64,000 bases of DNA, from assembly GCF_042242105.1 (NCBI RefSeq), contig NC_092016.1, forward strand, positions 12,104,501-12,168,500, written 5' to 3'. The notes beneath the pieces were generated by a model that did not search any database, was not told the DNA's origin, and saw nothing but the letters and a program-made list of their open reading frames with translations. This document shows, one piece after another, positions 39,561 through 49,879 of the stretch (positions are counted from its first letter, which is position 1; every line of letters begins with the position of its first letter). Origin of the DNA: Pempheris klunzingeri (lineage: Eukaryota; Chordata; Actinopteri; Acropomatiformes; Pempheridae). The translations under genes were made by a program, and so were the position numbers.

Positions 39561-40491
39561 GAAATGTTGATTGCGGAACAAAACGAAAACCAAAATTATC
39601 CGAGCCTGTTTTTCAGCTGCAGCGAAAATAACAACAAAACGTCGCCGCTGCTAAGCCAACAAAGAGACACAGCGTCACCAACTGACGACGGCCTTACGTC
39701 AGACGGGCTGTGCAGGAAAATGTCAAAAAAATAATTGTATTTATATGACACGCTTTAGTTTTCGCACGAATATGTTTGCAAATGTTGTCAAATACACACG
39801 AAAAATATTATTAGTCTGATCCAAACATTTGCAGCCAAAGTTAGCAGCAAGTTCAAAAAACACTCCGCCCTCATAAAATGTAGGCAAGGCCAACGGTTTA
39901 AAAAAATAAAAAAAAATAATAATGATAAAAAAAAAAAAACAGGTACGATAAGTGTACGATTCTTACTTTGTCTATAGTGCTTCATAGGTTTTTAGATTTC
40001 ATTAAAAAAAAAAATAAATAAATAAACACCATATTTTTTTGTCAGAATTTGTACTTAAGTACGCCAATAGTTGTAGCCTTCTTCATTAGTCTCCCACAGT
40101 TTTACATTAGCTTGAATATTTTATTTGGAGCACCGTTAATTTACTCACAGAAGTAAAAGTAGCCCACAGGATAGTGCTCCTAAATGTGAATATACAGCAC
40201 TTACAAGCTGTAGAAAGCATTCACCTGCTATTTAACAAAAAGAAAAAGAAAGATAGAAAGAAGGAAAGAAAGAAAAAACAATGAATCTGTCCTTAAAGGC
40301 ATCCTGGATTAACAAAACGTACCAAAATAGTTTCTTGAGAACTAGTCAAACCTTGTCCTCTGCATATTTGTTCTTCAAACTAAACCCAAATAGCACCAAT
40401 TTGTTTGTGCTTGTAATCATACTGGAACCACTTTTGGTGTACACACCAACACCATGTACAGAACCATGTAGAGGCCAAACAGGTTCTTTAT

Positions 40492-41490
40492 ATGCAGTGG
40501 TGCTATATAGCACCTCAACCAACCCAAAGAACCACTGAAAAGCCACCATTTTATTGTGTGTTTGGTAGTAAATTGTTCCCTTTTCAATTAAAATCTCATT
40601 ATTCAGAATGGTTATTTAATGGAATATTAGAAAATCTCTGCTTTTTTAAAAATGCATTGAAGTCTTGGTTTAGTTTCCAATATTACCACCAGACACCCCA
40701 GCAGATATCCAAAATAAAGTAATATGGATAAAGTCACAAATGTTAATAAATAGGAATCCCTTCTAAGAAATGGAATCATCTTAATAAATGATAGGCTGTA
40801 TTAGATACTACAGGGAAATATCCTTTCCTGCCATCAATTTTGCTTTATGTATGGGCATATATACAACATTTTTAACTTGAAATGGCTATCTGAAACAAGA
40901 AAAAAAGATAGAGAATAATTTATCATTTCACGTTGCAGAGCAGAGGTCTTACTGCCTTGCCACACATAGTCCGATCCGTTTGCGAAGATACATTTGATAT
41001 TTGAATACATTGGAAACAGTTCTTCAGAACAATCTAAGAAACAACAACTGAGTCCTGTTCCAGACTCTTTCAATTGAAGATATTCTATAAAATTACTGTT
41101 ACTAAAAAAACAACTTAATAAGTTTAATGTTGATCAATCATCGTTGTGTAGATTCTGTAATGAGGAAGAGGAAGACAAAGGTGCATTTGTTTTTCTACTG
41201 TCCACATGTTGCAAGTTTGTGGACTGATATCCAACATTTATCTTAAACTTAAACCTTTAAACATTATGTTGGTGGTTTGAGATGGAAAAACTATTCATTA
41301 GGTAAAATACTTATATTTAAATTCCAACTTGAATCTATACTTCCTGAAAAAAACACTGCAAAGACAATTTCTATTGGAAAAAATAATTGCTTCACATCAT
41401 TATAAAGTAGCACAACACAATACAAATGGGATATTGTTTTGGTGAAGATCAATACTTTACCTTAAATGTATTTACTTATTTTATTTGTCA
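40492..41490 (+). mobile_element. Degraded L1-type LINE, 3' part of ORF2
   Basis: With frameshifts and stops tolerated, the plus strand reads as the C-terminal end of an L1-like ORF2. A segment NGILENLCFFKNALKSWF (about 40610-40670) is followed by a VIW-type motif near 40722 and GHIYNIFNLKWLSETRKK near 40860. Most telling is the Cys-rich end CRFCNEEEED (from 41147), then, after a one-base shift, VHLFFYCPHVASLWTDI (41181-41231). This matches the C-x2-C ... HLFxxCxxxxxLW pattern of such proteins. No intact frame remains. It lies in the ARIH1-HEXA spacer. Confidence 0.6.
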
Positions 41491-41588
41491 CGTCACCATA
41501 TTGATGTATGTGTAATGTGTCTGCTGCCAGTATTCATCAAATTTATGGAGAAAAGAAAGAAAGAAAACAGCCACACCTTGTGGCCCCA

Positions 41589-41598
41589 GTCACGTGAC
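41589..41598. promoter_or_regulatory. CLEAR element (TFEB/TFE3/MITF site) upstream of HEXA
   Basis: GTCACGTGAC, a perfect 10-base palindrome identical to the published CLEAR consensus, 65 bases before the HEXA start codon. HEXA belongs to the lysosomal CLEAR network in mammals, so this is the expected place and type of control element. Confidence 0.85.
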
Positions 41599-41662
41599 TG
41601 CCTTCTCTGGAGCACCTGACTGATACAGCCACACGGTGCAGATCATCCCGTCGCATGGAGAC

Positions 41663-44600
41663 ATGGAAGTCAGGTACATGGTTAGCTCTGGACGGTACAC
41701 CCGTCCAAATTTTCATCTGCTGCTATTAATTATCCTCCAGGTTGGCCCGCACACAGCGGAGGGAGTGTGGCCTTTACCGCAGAGCTTCACCTCTACGCCG
41801 GAGCGATACCCACTGAACCCACAGGCTTTCTACTTTGGTTACGGAAAGCAATCAGTCGCCCAGCAGGGCTGCTCTGTCCTGGATGCTGCATTCAGCAGAT
41901 ACTTTTCTCTTATTTTTCCAGGCTACACTTCTGGTAGGTGATAAAGTAACATGGAGTTAAAACGAAATTGGTAGATATTCACAAATGTGTTTGAAGCTAT
42001 TTATATGTCATCATAAAATGTATAATCCGTTTATAACATGTATGTAAAGCCAGGCTTATTAAAAACTAGTGTGAGCATTAAGAGTAAGATTATATGGTGG
42101 TTCTTATGTGTAAGATGACTGTATTATGAATGGCCAAAACTGTAGAGCAAAGTGCTCGCTGGTTTTGTTTTCAATGTTTTGTTTGTGATGTGGGCTTTTA
42201 AAGTAGATCAATGGGCTTTGTAGAGACAGCAGTTCATCAGTCAGGCAGTGTAGGCCTAACTACTCTAAAAACACACAATGACAATGGACCAGAGTAGCTC
42301 AGCGTCATGTTTGTGTTTTTAGAAATACTGTAGGCAGTTTGATTGTAACATTGGCGATGTGTGCACTTCTACTAAAACTTTCACCCAACAACTAGTGACT
42401 GTATTCATTTCACTTTTAGGATCAACCGCAAACGGTGCCCTGCGATTCAGTGTGGTTAAACCATTTATTGTTGAGATCAGTGTTGACCATGATGATTGTG
42501 AGGGTTACCCGAAAGAGGACTCCTCTGAGAGATGTAAGTATCACCACAGGTAACGTCACAGTGACAACAACCGTCCCAACCGGCCAGGACTCGATGGATT
42601 ATCCAACATGCTCCTATTTTTGTTCCAGACAATCTGAGTGTCTCTGCGGGGCAAGCATCTCTGAATGCGGAAACAGTGTGGGGCGCTGTAAGAGGTGATT
42701 ATAGCCGATATGTAATTTGAAGAACATTTAAAAACTAAAAAAACTAAACTAATAAGTGTAAAAATGAATGAACAACAATCAGTTACGTTCAACAAAGGAA
42801 AGGCTAGGTTCCTTAAAAGTTGCACTGTATTTCTCAAGTATTTTACTGTTAAATCTGTAGATTAAAGTGATTGTTGATTATCTACTATATATCCTCTGAT
42901 CAAGCACAGGTCTGGAAACCTTCAGTCAGCTGGTGTATCAAGATGATTTTGACTCAGTAAGTCAGATTTTTTTTTTTTTTAAATGCTCAAACTAAGGTCT
43001 CTGATGTCATTACCTCTTGAAAATAAAATCTTTGTTAGAGAGTTTGATTATTGTTTGGGATGGATCAATTAAATCAAATAGATTTTTTAATGCTTTTTTC
43101 CCTTTTTTCAGTATTTTGTGAACAAGACTGAGATTGAAGACTTCCCCCGGTTTCAATTCAGAGGGATTTTGTTGGACACGTCACGTCACTATTTACCAGT
43201 GCAGAGCATTTTAAAAACCCTGGTAATAGTCAGATTACATAATTGCTGTATAATCTGAATCTCAGCCTTCTGATTCATTGATCACACTTGTCATCAGCGC
43301 TGTTAACGTATGCCTTTCTTGTTAGGATGCAATGGCCTACAGTAAGTTCAATGTGTTTCATTGGCACATTGTTGACGACCCCTCCTTCCCTTACCAGAGC
43401 CGCACTTTTCCAGACCTTTCCAGTAAGGTATGTTATGTGGATGAAGAGAGCTGTTTAGTGATGATAAAGAATAGTCCACCTTGAGTCTTGTGCACATTTA
43501 TTATAATTTGCTTTGCAACATTTTTTTTATCTGCATTTCAGGAGATGAAACTGTTATGTGCAGTACTGGTCAAAAGTTTTAGGCAGCTGGGAAGAAATGC
43601 TGTAAAGTAAGAATACTTTCAAAAATATAAAATTTAATTGTGCATTTCCATCAATTTACAAAATGCAAAGTGAGCGAACAGAAGAAAAATCTAAATCAAA
43701 TCAGTATTGATTTTTTGTTAACATGCTTAACTGTTGCCTGCACACACTCATTATTGTACCAAACTGCCTTCTGCTACAGCCAAATATTTCAAATTTTGAC
43801 TCATCAGTCCAGACCACATTGTGCCATTTTTCTGCACCCCAGTTCCTATGTTTTTGTGCATAGTTGAATCGCTCTGCTATGTTTCCATGTTGGAGGTTTG
43901 GCTGTTTGACTGCATGTCTTCCATGAAGACCACTTCTAGTCAGACCTCTGCGGACAGTAGATGAGTGTACCTGGGTCCCACTGGTTTCTGCACTGATGGC
44001 ACTGCTGGACATGTTCTGATTTCGAAGGGAAGTGAGCATGATGTGTCTTTCATCTGCTGCACTAAGTTTCCTTAGCCGACCACTGCGTCTACAGTCCTCA
44101 ATGTGGCCCATTTCTCTATGCTTCTTCAAAAGAGCTTGAACAGCACATCTTGAAATCCCAGTCTGCTTTGAAATCTTTGCCTGGAGAGACCTTGCTGATG
44201 CAGTATAACTACCCTGTGTCTTGTTGCTGTGCTCAGTCTTGCCATAATGACCTGTGACATAAAACTGTCTTTCACACCCTCACCTTGGTAGCAGAGTTTG
44301 GCTGTTCCTCACCCAGTTTTAAGCCTCCTACAGCTCTTTCTGTTTCAGTTAATGACTGTGTTTCAACCTTCATATGGAACTGATGATCATTAGCTCATGT
44401 TTGATATAATTGGTTAATCATGCACCTGACTATGATCCCACAGAATCCCTGACTTTGTGCAAGTGTACCTAGAAGAACTGATGCTGTTTTGAAGGCAAAG
44501 GGTGGCTGCACCAAATACTGATTTGATTTAGATTCTGTTCACTCACTTAGCATTTTGTAAATCGATAAAATCTTATAAATCTTATATTTTTGAAAGCATT

Positions 44601-46085
44601 CTTACTTTACAGCATTTTGTCACAGCTGGCTAAGACTTTTTCACAGTACTGTATATTATTGTAGATTTTAACCAGGTCTACTGTATGTAAACTCATGAGG
44701 TTGGAAACTGCTTAAAAATTGCATCCACCCTGAACAAAGGCTTCTGGCTCTGACTCAGGGGGCTTTCCATCCGATGACTCACATCTACACACAGTCAGAT
44801 GTGAGAAGGGTGATCTCATATGCCAGGCTGTGGGGAATAAGGGTCCTTCCTGAGTTTGATTCGCCTGGCCACACCAAATCTTGGGGAAAAGGTAAAATAC
44901 AAAACCCACATAAGCCACATTTACTCAAAAACACCTCTTTTAGCTGAATTATCTCAGCTTGTTTATCTTCAACCTATAAAGCAATTGCCATTTGAACACT
45001 GTCTGCCAAACCTGCAAGCAAGACTATAAATGGCAACAAGACATGTACGGAGTTGTGAGCTTCCCTCACTTCTTATCTGGAAGTAACTCTCACGGCAACA
45101 TCAGTGGCAGCAAATGCCTGCACTGGAATAGTTTTGTATTTTTGTTTAGTTTCAGTTAATTTCCAGAGTGGGTTGCCATGTTTGAGTTTGTTTTTTTATT
45201 GCTTAAAAATGTTTCATTTTAGTTTAGTTTTTAATCATTTCAGTTTTAGTTTTAGTTTTTTTACTTTCATATTCTTACTTACTTTTTAGATTTAGTACTT
45301 TTTTGATATAACATAAGGGGTATTTTTCAGGGGCAAGATTTAAGAAGTTCAGCATTCGTATTACAACACATGAAAAAACAGTTTGTGAATGCAGCTGACA
45401 CCCAGTCACAGAGACAGTCTCAGTATACCAGTGGCTCCTCATGCTGGATGTGTTGACAGACTTGAATACGTTTGCAAAGACTAAAACTAAAAACATTATT
45501 TCAGTACACAGTATTGTTTCAGTCAGTTTTCCCTTTTATCTAAAGTCTAGTTTGTATTTCTTTTAACCATTATGTGTTGTCACTCCTAGTTTTAGTTTTT
45601 AGTTTAGTTAACAATGATAACCCTGGCCTGCACTCTGCGGACAATGCAAGAAATATAATGTCACAAAATGCTGAACAAAATCTGATTGAATACCATTTAC
45701 TTCCCAGGGCAGTCTGACCTGTTGACTCCCTGCTACAGGATGGGCACCCCGACAGGTACTTTTGGTCCTGTTAATCCAGTGTTACCCTCCACTTACCAGT
45801 TCATGGCGAAACTACTTAAGGAAGTGTCATCAGTGTTCCCTGATTCCTATATCCACATAGGAGGGGATGAGGTCGACTTTTCCTGCTGGTAAGCTGAAAT
45901 GTAACTGACCTTTTGAATGCCTGCTGACTGTTAATGATTTCAACCAGGATTTCCTGGTTTTGATCACTATTGTTAACAAATTTGGCAGCAAAGACATGCA
46001 AGGAATGTCACCTTTTCTTTGTATGCAATGACCAATCCTGCTGTTTTGACCCTTTAGTGACTGATACTACAGTGTGCAGAGATAG

Positions 46086-46168
<83 letters not shown>

Positions 46169-48942
46169 CCCAACTGTCTATCTGTCCATTTATCTATATG
46201 ATACTACAGTGTGCAGAGGGATGTACACACAAAAAGAAAAACCAATGAAAAGGAGGGAAAAGTTTATTTCTTGTGCCAGGTTGTTGATGCAGGTACATTA
46301 ATAACTTAAATGTAGTTGAAATAACTTGAAGTGCCTGAAAAATGTACCTTAACAAAGAACGTAATTACATATAGATAAATGACGCCCACTGCCTGCTTTC
46401 ATAGGAGATCCAATCCTGACGTTCGAGCATTCATGCAGAAGATGGGATTTGGAGCAGACTTCACCAAGTTGGAGGCATTTTACATGGAGAGGTAGGTTTT
46501 AAAACTAAAAAGCCTGAGGGAACACACCAACCAACACATTGTTACAAATCATCAGTAATGTCTCTGTTTCCAGCATTGTGAATATCACTTCAGCTCTCAG
46601 CAAGACAACTATCGTGTGGCAGGATGTGTTTGACTACAATGAACGAGTAAGTACACTCCAACAAATAACACATCTACAATATAGAACAAAACAATACTTT
46701 TGCGTACTGCCCCAGTGCAGATATGCAGACATCTAAAAATAATTAGCCCATTATAGCTAAAATAAACACTTATGCGGTCATCCACATACTCTATCTATGT
46801 TCAATATCTCGGGCATTTCTTTTCAGTTACAATATAATTTTTTGTTTAGCAGGTTCAGCAGCATATTGTCTGATAAAGGCAAGTTAATGAATCACACAAG
46901 TCTGATAGTCTACAGCATTGTGTTGCAGCGTAGGTCTCTGTCAGTGGTGGAGGTATGGAGAGGGGGCTGTTACCTGTGTGAAGTCCGCAAGGTGACTAAA
47001 GCAGGACTCAGGGTCATTCTGGCCTCTCCATGGTATCTGGACCAGCCAGGACCTACACACAACTGGGCCCCCTACTACACTGTGTGGCCCCTCGCTTTCA
47101 AGGGTCAGAAAAGAACCTGTGTGATGTGGCTGGTTGAAGTTGTCCTTCCTGCGTGCTGTGGTTTTGTCTCTAACTATGTAATTTACAGGTGAAGCTTGGT
47201 TTCATGTGAAATATGGGGTGGCCAAACCTTTTCAGCTGTTAGTACAACACAATGTGATATTTGTAGCTGTACCACTAGGTGGCAGTGAAGACATTTGGTC
47301 ATGCATCAGCGTTAAAGTCATATTCTGTGTCCCAATTCCATTTGGTGTACTAATTGTACACAGAATGTACTGTACATGTATCTTCATAGCATGAAAATAA
47401 GTTTACTATTTTCATCACTTTTCAAATAGTACAAACAGTACTTAACTTGCAGTTAGTATAATATGGAAGTGAGCTGCAGAGAAGTGTGATTACTGTGATA
47501 CAAGCTCACTATGTTGTCTGATGTTCAGACCCATGGCGAACATGCACACTCTTCTCCCAAACACAGAAGTATAAAAATATTTTCATCTGCAGTTATTTTT
47601 ACAAAGATGAAGCATGATTCAAAAGTTAAACGACACCCAGTATCTATGCAGGAACAGAGGGAACGTGGGAAAGGGTTGAAAGATTGCAAAATATTGTGAA
47701 AGGGAGCTGGGAGCTAAACTGCATTGCTGACTTAAGTTTGCATGAAGAAGCAGCAGAAGGAGAAAGACGAGATGGAAGAGTGGGAAAGGGTCTACTCTAA
47801 CATGATGTGTGTAAGGAGTTAAGTCATAAATGGGACCACCCTTAGATTCAGTTCACCTCATACTCTCCTTGGTTAGAGCACCATCATGTACGGTACACAG
47901 CATATTCTGAGATTTAGGAGTAACGATATTATGACAAGGCTTGAGTTTATTAATAAATTAGTTTTGGAGAGTGTATGCTTTTACAACGAAATAACCAATT
48001 CCAGGAATCCACCAGGAGTTCAGGTGTTTTGCCCCATAGGAGGGGAACAAATTATGTGAACCAGGATTACCAAAGCTGGCAAGAGGGTCCTGCTGGCTGC
48101 CCTGTGGTACATCAACCACATTTCATATTGCCAGGACTGGCGCACTATGCTGTGTATCCACAGAACTTTTCTGGTCTGTGGATGGCCAAGTAATATCACT
48201 ATTTTAACCTGGCTCAGTTAAAAGCTGGTGATGGGAGTTGCCAATGGTAATTGCTAGTTATAGAGGCTCATTTAAACATTGACTTGCTGAGTTGTGACTT
48301 GAAGTGGTGTGGCAAATTTGAAGTGAAAATGCAGATTGGTAGTAAAATCATTATTTGGTAGTGCAGTCATTACCATCTTATCTTTAATTAAAACCCACAG
48401 TGTTATTAAAGCTTTTCACCACCCCCTCACAGGTACTGAGGAACAGAAGAAGCTGGTAATAGGGGGTGAGGTCTGCATGTGGGGGGAGTACGTTGATGCC
48501 ACCAATCTCACTCCACGTCTTTGGTACGAGATTAAAAAGACCCCTGAAATCATCCAACTAGTGATCTAGTAATATAGTAAGTGCAAAAACAATTGCATGT
48601 AATCATTCAAAATTCTGGTTGCACCCAAAATCACAGGCCAAGGGCGAGTGCTGCGGCAGAGAGACTGTGGAGTGATGAAAAGCAGACCTCCAGTGTTGAC
48701 AAGGCATTTCCTCGCTTGCAGGACTTTCGCTGCAAGCTCCTAAGGTAGGCCTACTTCACTTTTTTGATCCAGGGCTTTTCAAGAATTTAGTGCTGGGATA
48801 CCTCAACAAAACAATGCTCTCTTTCTCATACTGTCTACTTTATTACTGTGTATGTTTCTTCTTCCTTTTCTCGTCAAGGCGTAGCATCCAAGCGGAACCT
48901 CTGTATGTTGGACACTGCAAACATGAGTACCAAGGTGTTTGA
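41663..48942 (+). CDS. HEXA: HEXA, lysosomal beta-hexosaminidase alpha subunit (14 exons)
   Basis: Exons: 41663-41933, 42420-42533, 42629-42694, 42910-42956, 43112-43222, 43326-43427, 44759-44891, 45708-45888, 46405-46491, 46574-46646, 46929-47103, 48433-48523, 48637-48744 and 48879-48942. Phases are continuous, giving 540 residues and 14 exons as in human. The N-terminus carries a signal-peptide core ([11 protein letters not shown]) before the mature start WPLPQSF. The GH20 catalytic domain shows the substrate Arg191 (DTSRHYLP), [11 protein letters not shown], catalytic Asp335-Glu336 (IGGDEVDF), [12 protein letters not shown] with Tyr431 (human Tyr421) and [11 protein letters not shown]. It removes terminal N-acetylhexosamines, including from GM2 ganglioside with its activator. 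The [11 protein letters not shown] loop and ARIH1 synteny favour HEXA over HEXB. The start at 41663 has G at -3 and +4; 41678 is an alternative. Oddities: a weak exon 11 donor (GTCAGA), and Asp-Gln replacing the alpha-type Asn-Arg after PWYL. Confidence 0.95.
43561..44651 (-). mobile_element. Tc1/mariner-like transposon, internally deleted, in HEXA intron 6
   Basis: Both ends begin CAGTACTG and run inward as imperfect inverted repeats of about 145 bases, sharing ATGCTGTAAAGTAAGAAT, CTTTCAAAAATATAA and TCTAAATCAAATCAGTA. The right end abuts a TA (44652-44653), the target dinucleotide of this superfamily; the left flank has lost it. The minus strand between them carries a broken transposase. 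At 1091 bases it is shorter than an intact copy, and the part encoding the C-terminal catalytic half is missing. Confidence 0.9.
43701..44245 (-). pseudogene. Tc1-like transposase remnant
   Basis: From an ATG at 44245 ([18 protein letters not shown]) the frame hits a stop after about 40 codons. A shifted frame then continues with [17 protein letters not shown], the DNA-binding helix-turn-helix region, and [28 protein letters not shown], which includes the first catalytic Asp. It breaks off soon after at SRRQF, so the rest of the DDE domain is absent. It cannot encode an active enzyme. Confidence 0.9.
46062..46218. repeat. (TATC)n microsatellite bounded by 20-bp direct repeats in HEXA intron 8
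   Basis: About 20 TATC units plus degenerate copies fill 46086-46198. TGATACTACAGTGTGCAGAG occurs exactly at 46062-46081 and again at 46199-46218, framing the tract. Confidence 0.9.
48005..48173 (+). pseudogene. Decayed duplicate of HEXA exon 11 in intron 11
   Basis: After an acceptor-like TTCCAG, the plus strand reads PPGVQVF, then a stop codon (TGA 48057-48059), then [27 protein letters not shown], and after a frame change [10 protein letters not shown], ending at a G|GT. This follows the vertebrate hexosaminidase exon 11 pattern (VW ... VTKAG ... LLSAPWYLNRISYGPDW ... EPLAFEG) and has nearly its length (169 against 175 bases). At least one stop and two frame changes prevent use. Its ISYxQDW stretch is closer to other vertebrate HEXA/HEXB proteins than the intact exon 11 at 46929-47103 is. 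Confidence 0.8.
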
Positions 48943-49034
48943 AGATGTTGGTTGGATTTAACATTACAAGATTTTTTTCTGGAGAATGTTTGAACTAATT
49001 AAGTTCATAGTTGCCTTCTTAGCCGATACTGTGA

Positions 49035-49040
49035 AATAAA
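49035..49040 (+). promoter_or_regulatory. Probable HEXA polyadenylation signal
   Basis: AATAAA 93 bases after the HEXA stop, followed by GT- and T-rich sequence. Confidence 0.65.
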
Positions 49041-49599
49041 ATCTTGTGTGGGGCATTTAAGACAGTATACAATCTTAAAAAGATATTTTGTTTCTCTGGT
49101 CTTAAGTAAAGTAGGCTATGTACACATTGAAATGCCTTCTCAGGGATCGTATCTCATTTTCTCCTCCTCATTTCATCTGAAAACCTTCTTAAAAAGAAAC
49201 CAAAGTGCTGCACTATAATACCATGTTGAATTGTACTTGATGAAAGATGAATATAGAATGTAGACTTTAATATTAACATCGCCAGTATGCTGTAGCTTGT
49301 AGTCCTGCTTTGAAATATAATACAATAATATTGCTGTGTATCTTTGTATGTTTTTTCATCTTCTAAACAGGTGTTACTGTAAAACTTTGAATTCAAGACA
49401 ACTTCTTGTGAAACATTACACGTTGTCCCTACACATACTCTGATTAGACAGATTGTCAGTTCAGTAAAATAACAGTAACCTTTTTCATACAGAATGGTAT
49501 GACAAACTTTCATGTCTTTATGGAGGAAATGAGCAGACCAGGGCAATATAAAGGAGACATGACAAGAACATATACTCTTCACAAAGCCAATTAAGTTTT

Positions 49600-49879
49600 A
49601 ATTATATGGTGTCAAATCACAACAAAAGTTATCTCGTGCAAATAGAGCAGGTCAAGGCCATACTCTACAATTTACAAAGTGCCAACATTCCCACTTGAGC
49701 AAGCACTCGGCAGCAGCGGCAAGGAAAAACTCCCCTTTAACGGGAAGAAACCTTGAACAGACCCTGGCTCAGAAGTGGGCGGCCATCTGCCTTGACCGGT
49801 TGGGTTGAGAGAGAAAGACAGACAGAGAAGCTGTGATGCACAGAAACATACAGACAACAAAAAAGAAAAATCACAACAT
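49600..49879. repeat. Dispersed teleost repeat flanking the minisatellite
   Basis: The segment GTGTCAAATCACAACAAAAG, then CAAGCACTCGGCAGCAGCGG, then CAAGGAAAAACTCCCCTTTA followed by ACGGGAAGAAACCTTGAACA and GGCGGCCATCTGCC is a familiar high-copy element in percomorph genomes. Copies of this element commonly run into A-rich ACAA/ATGACA-type sequence, and here that end has expanded into the array that follows. Confidence 0.65.

Noticed and set aside
47975..48193. 72-codon open frame taken as an independent small gene
   Set aside because: It is an alternative-frame reading through the decayed HEXA exon 11 copy. The meaningful similarity lies in another frame with a stop.
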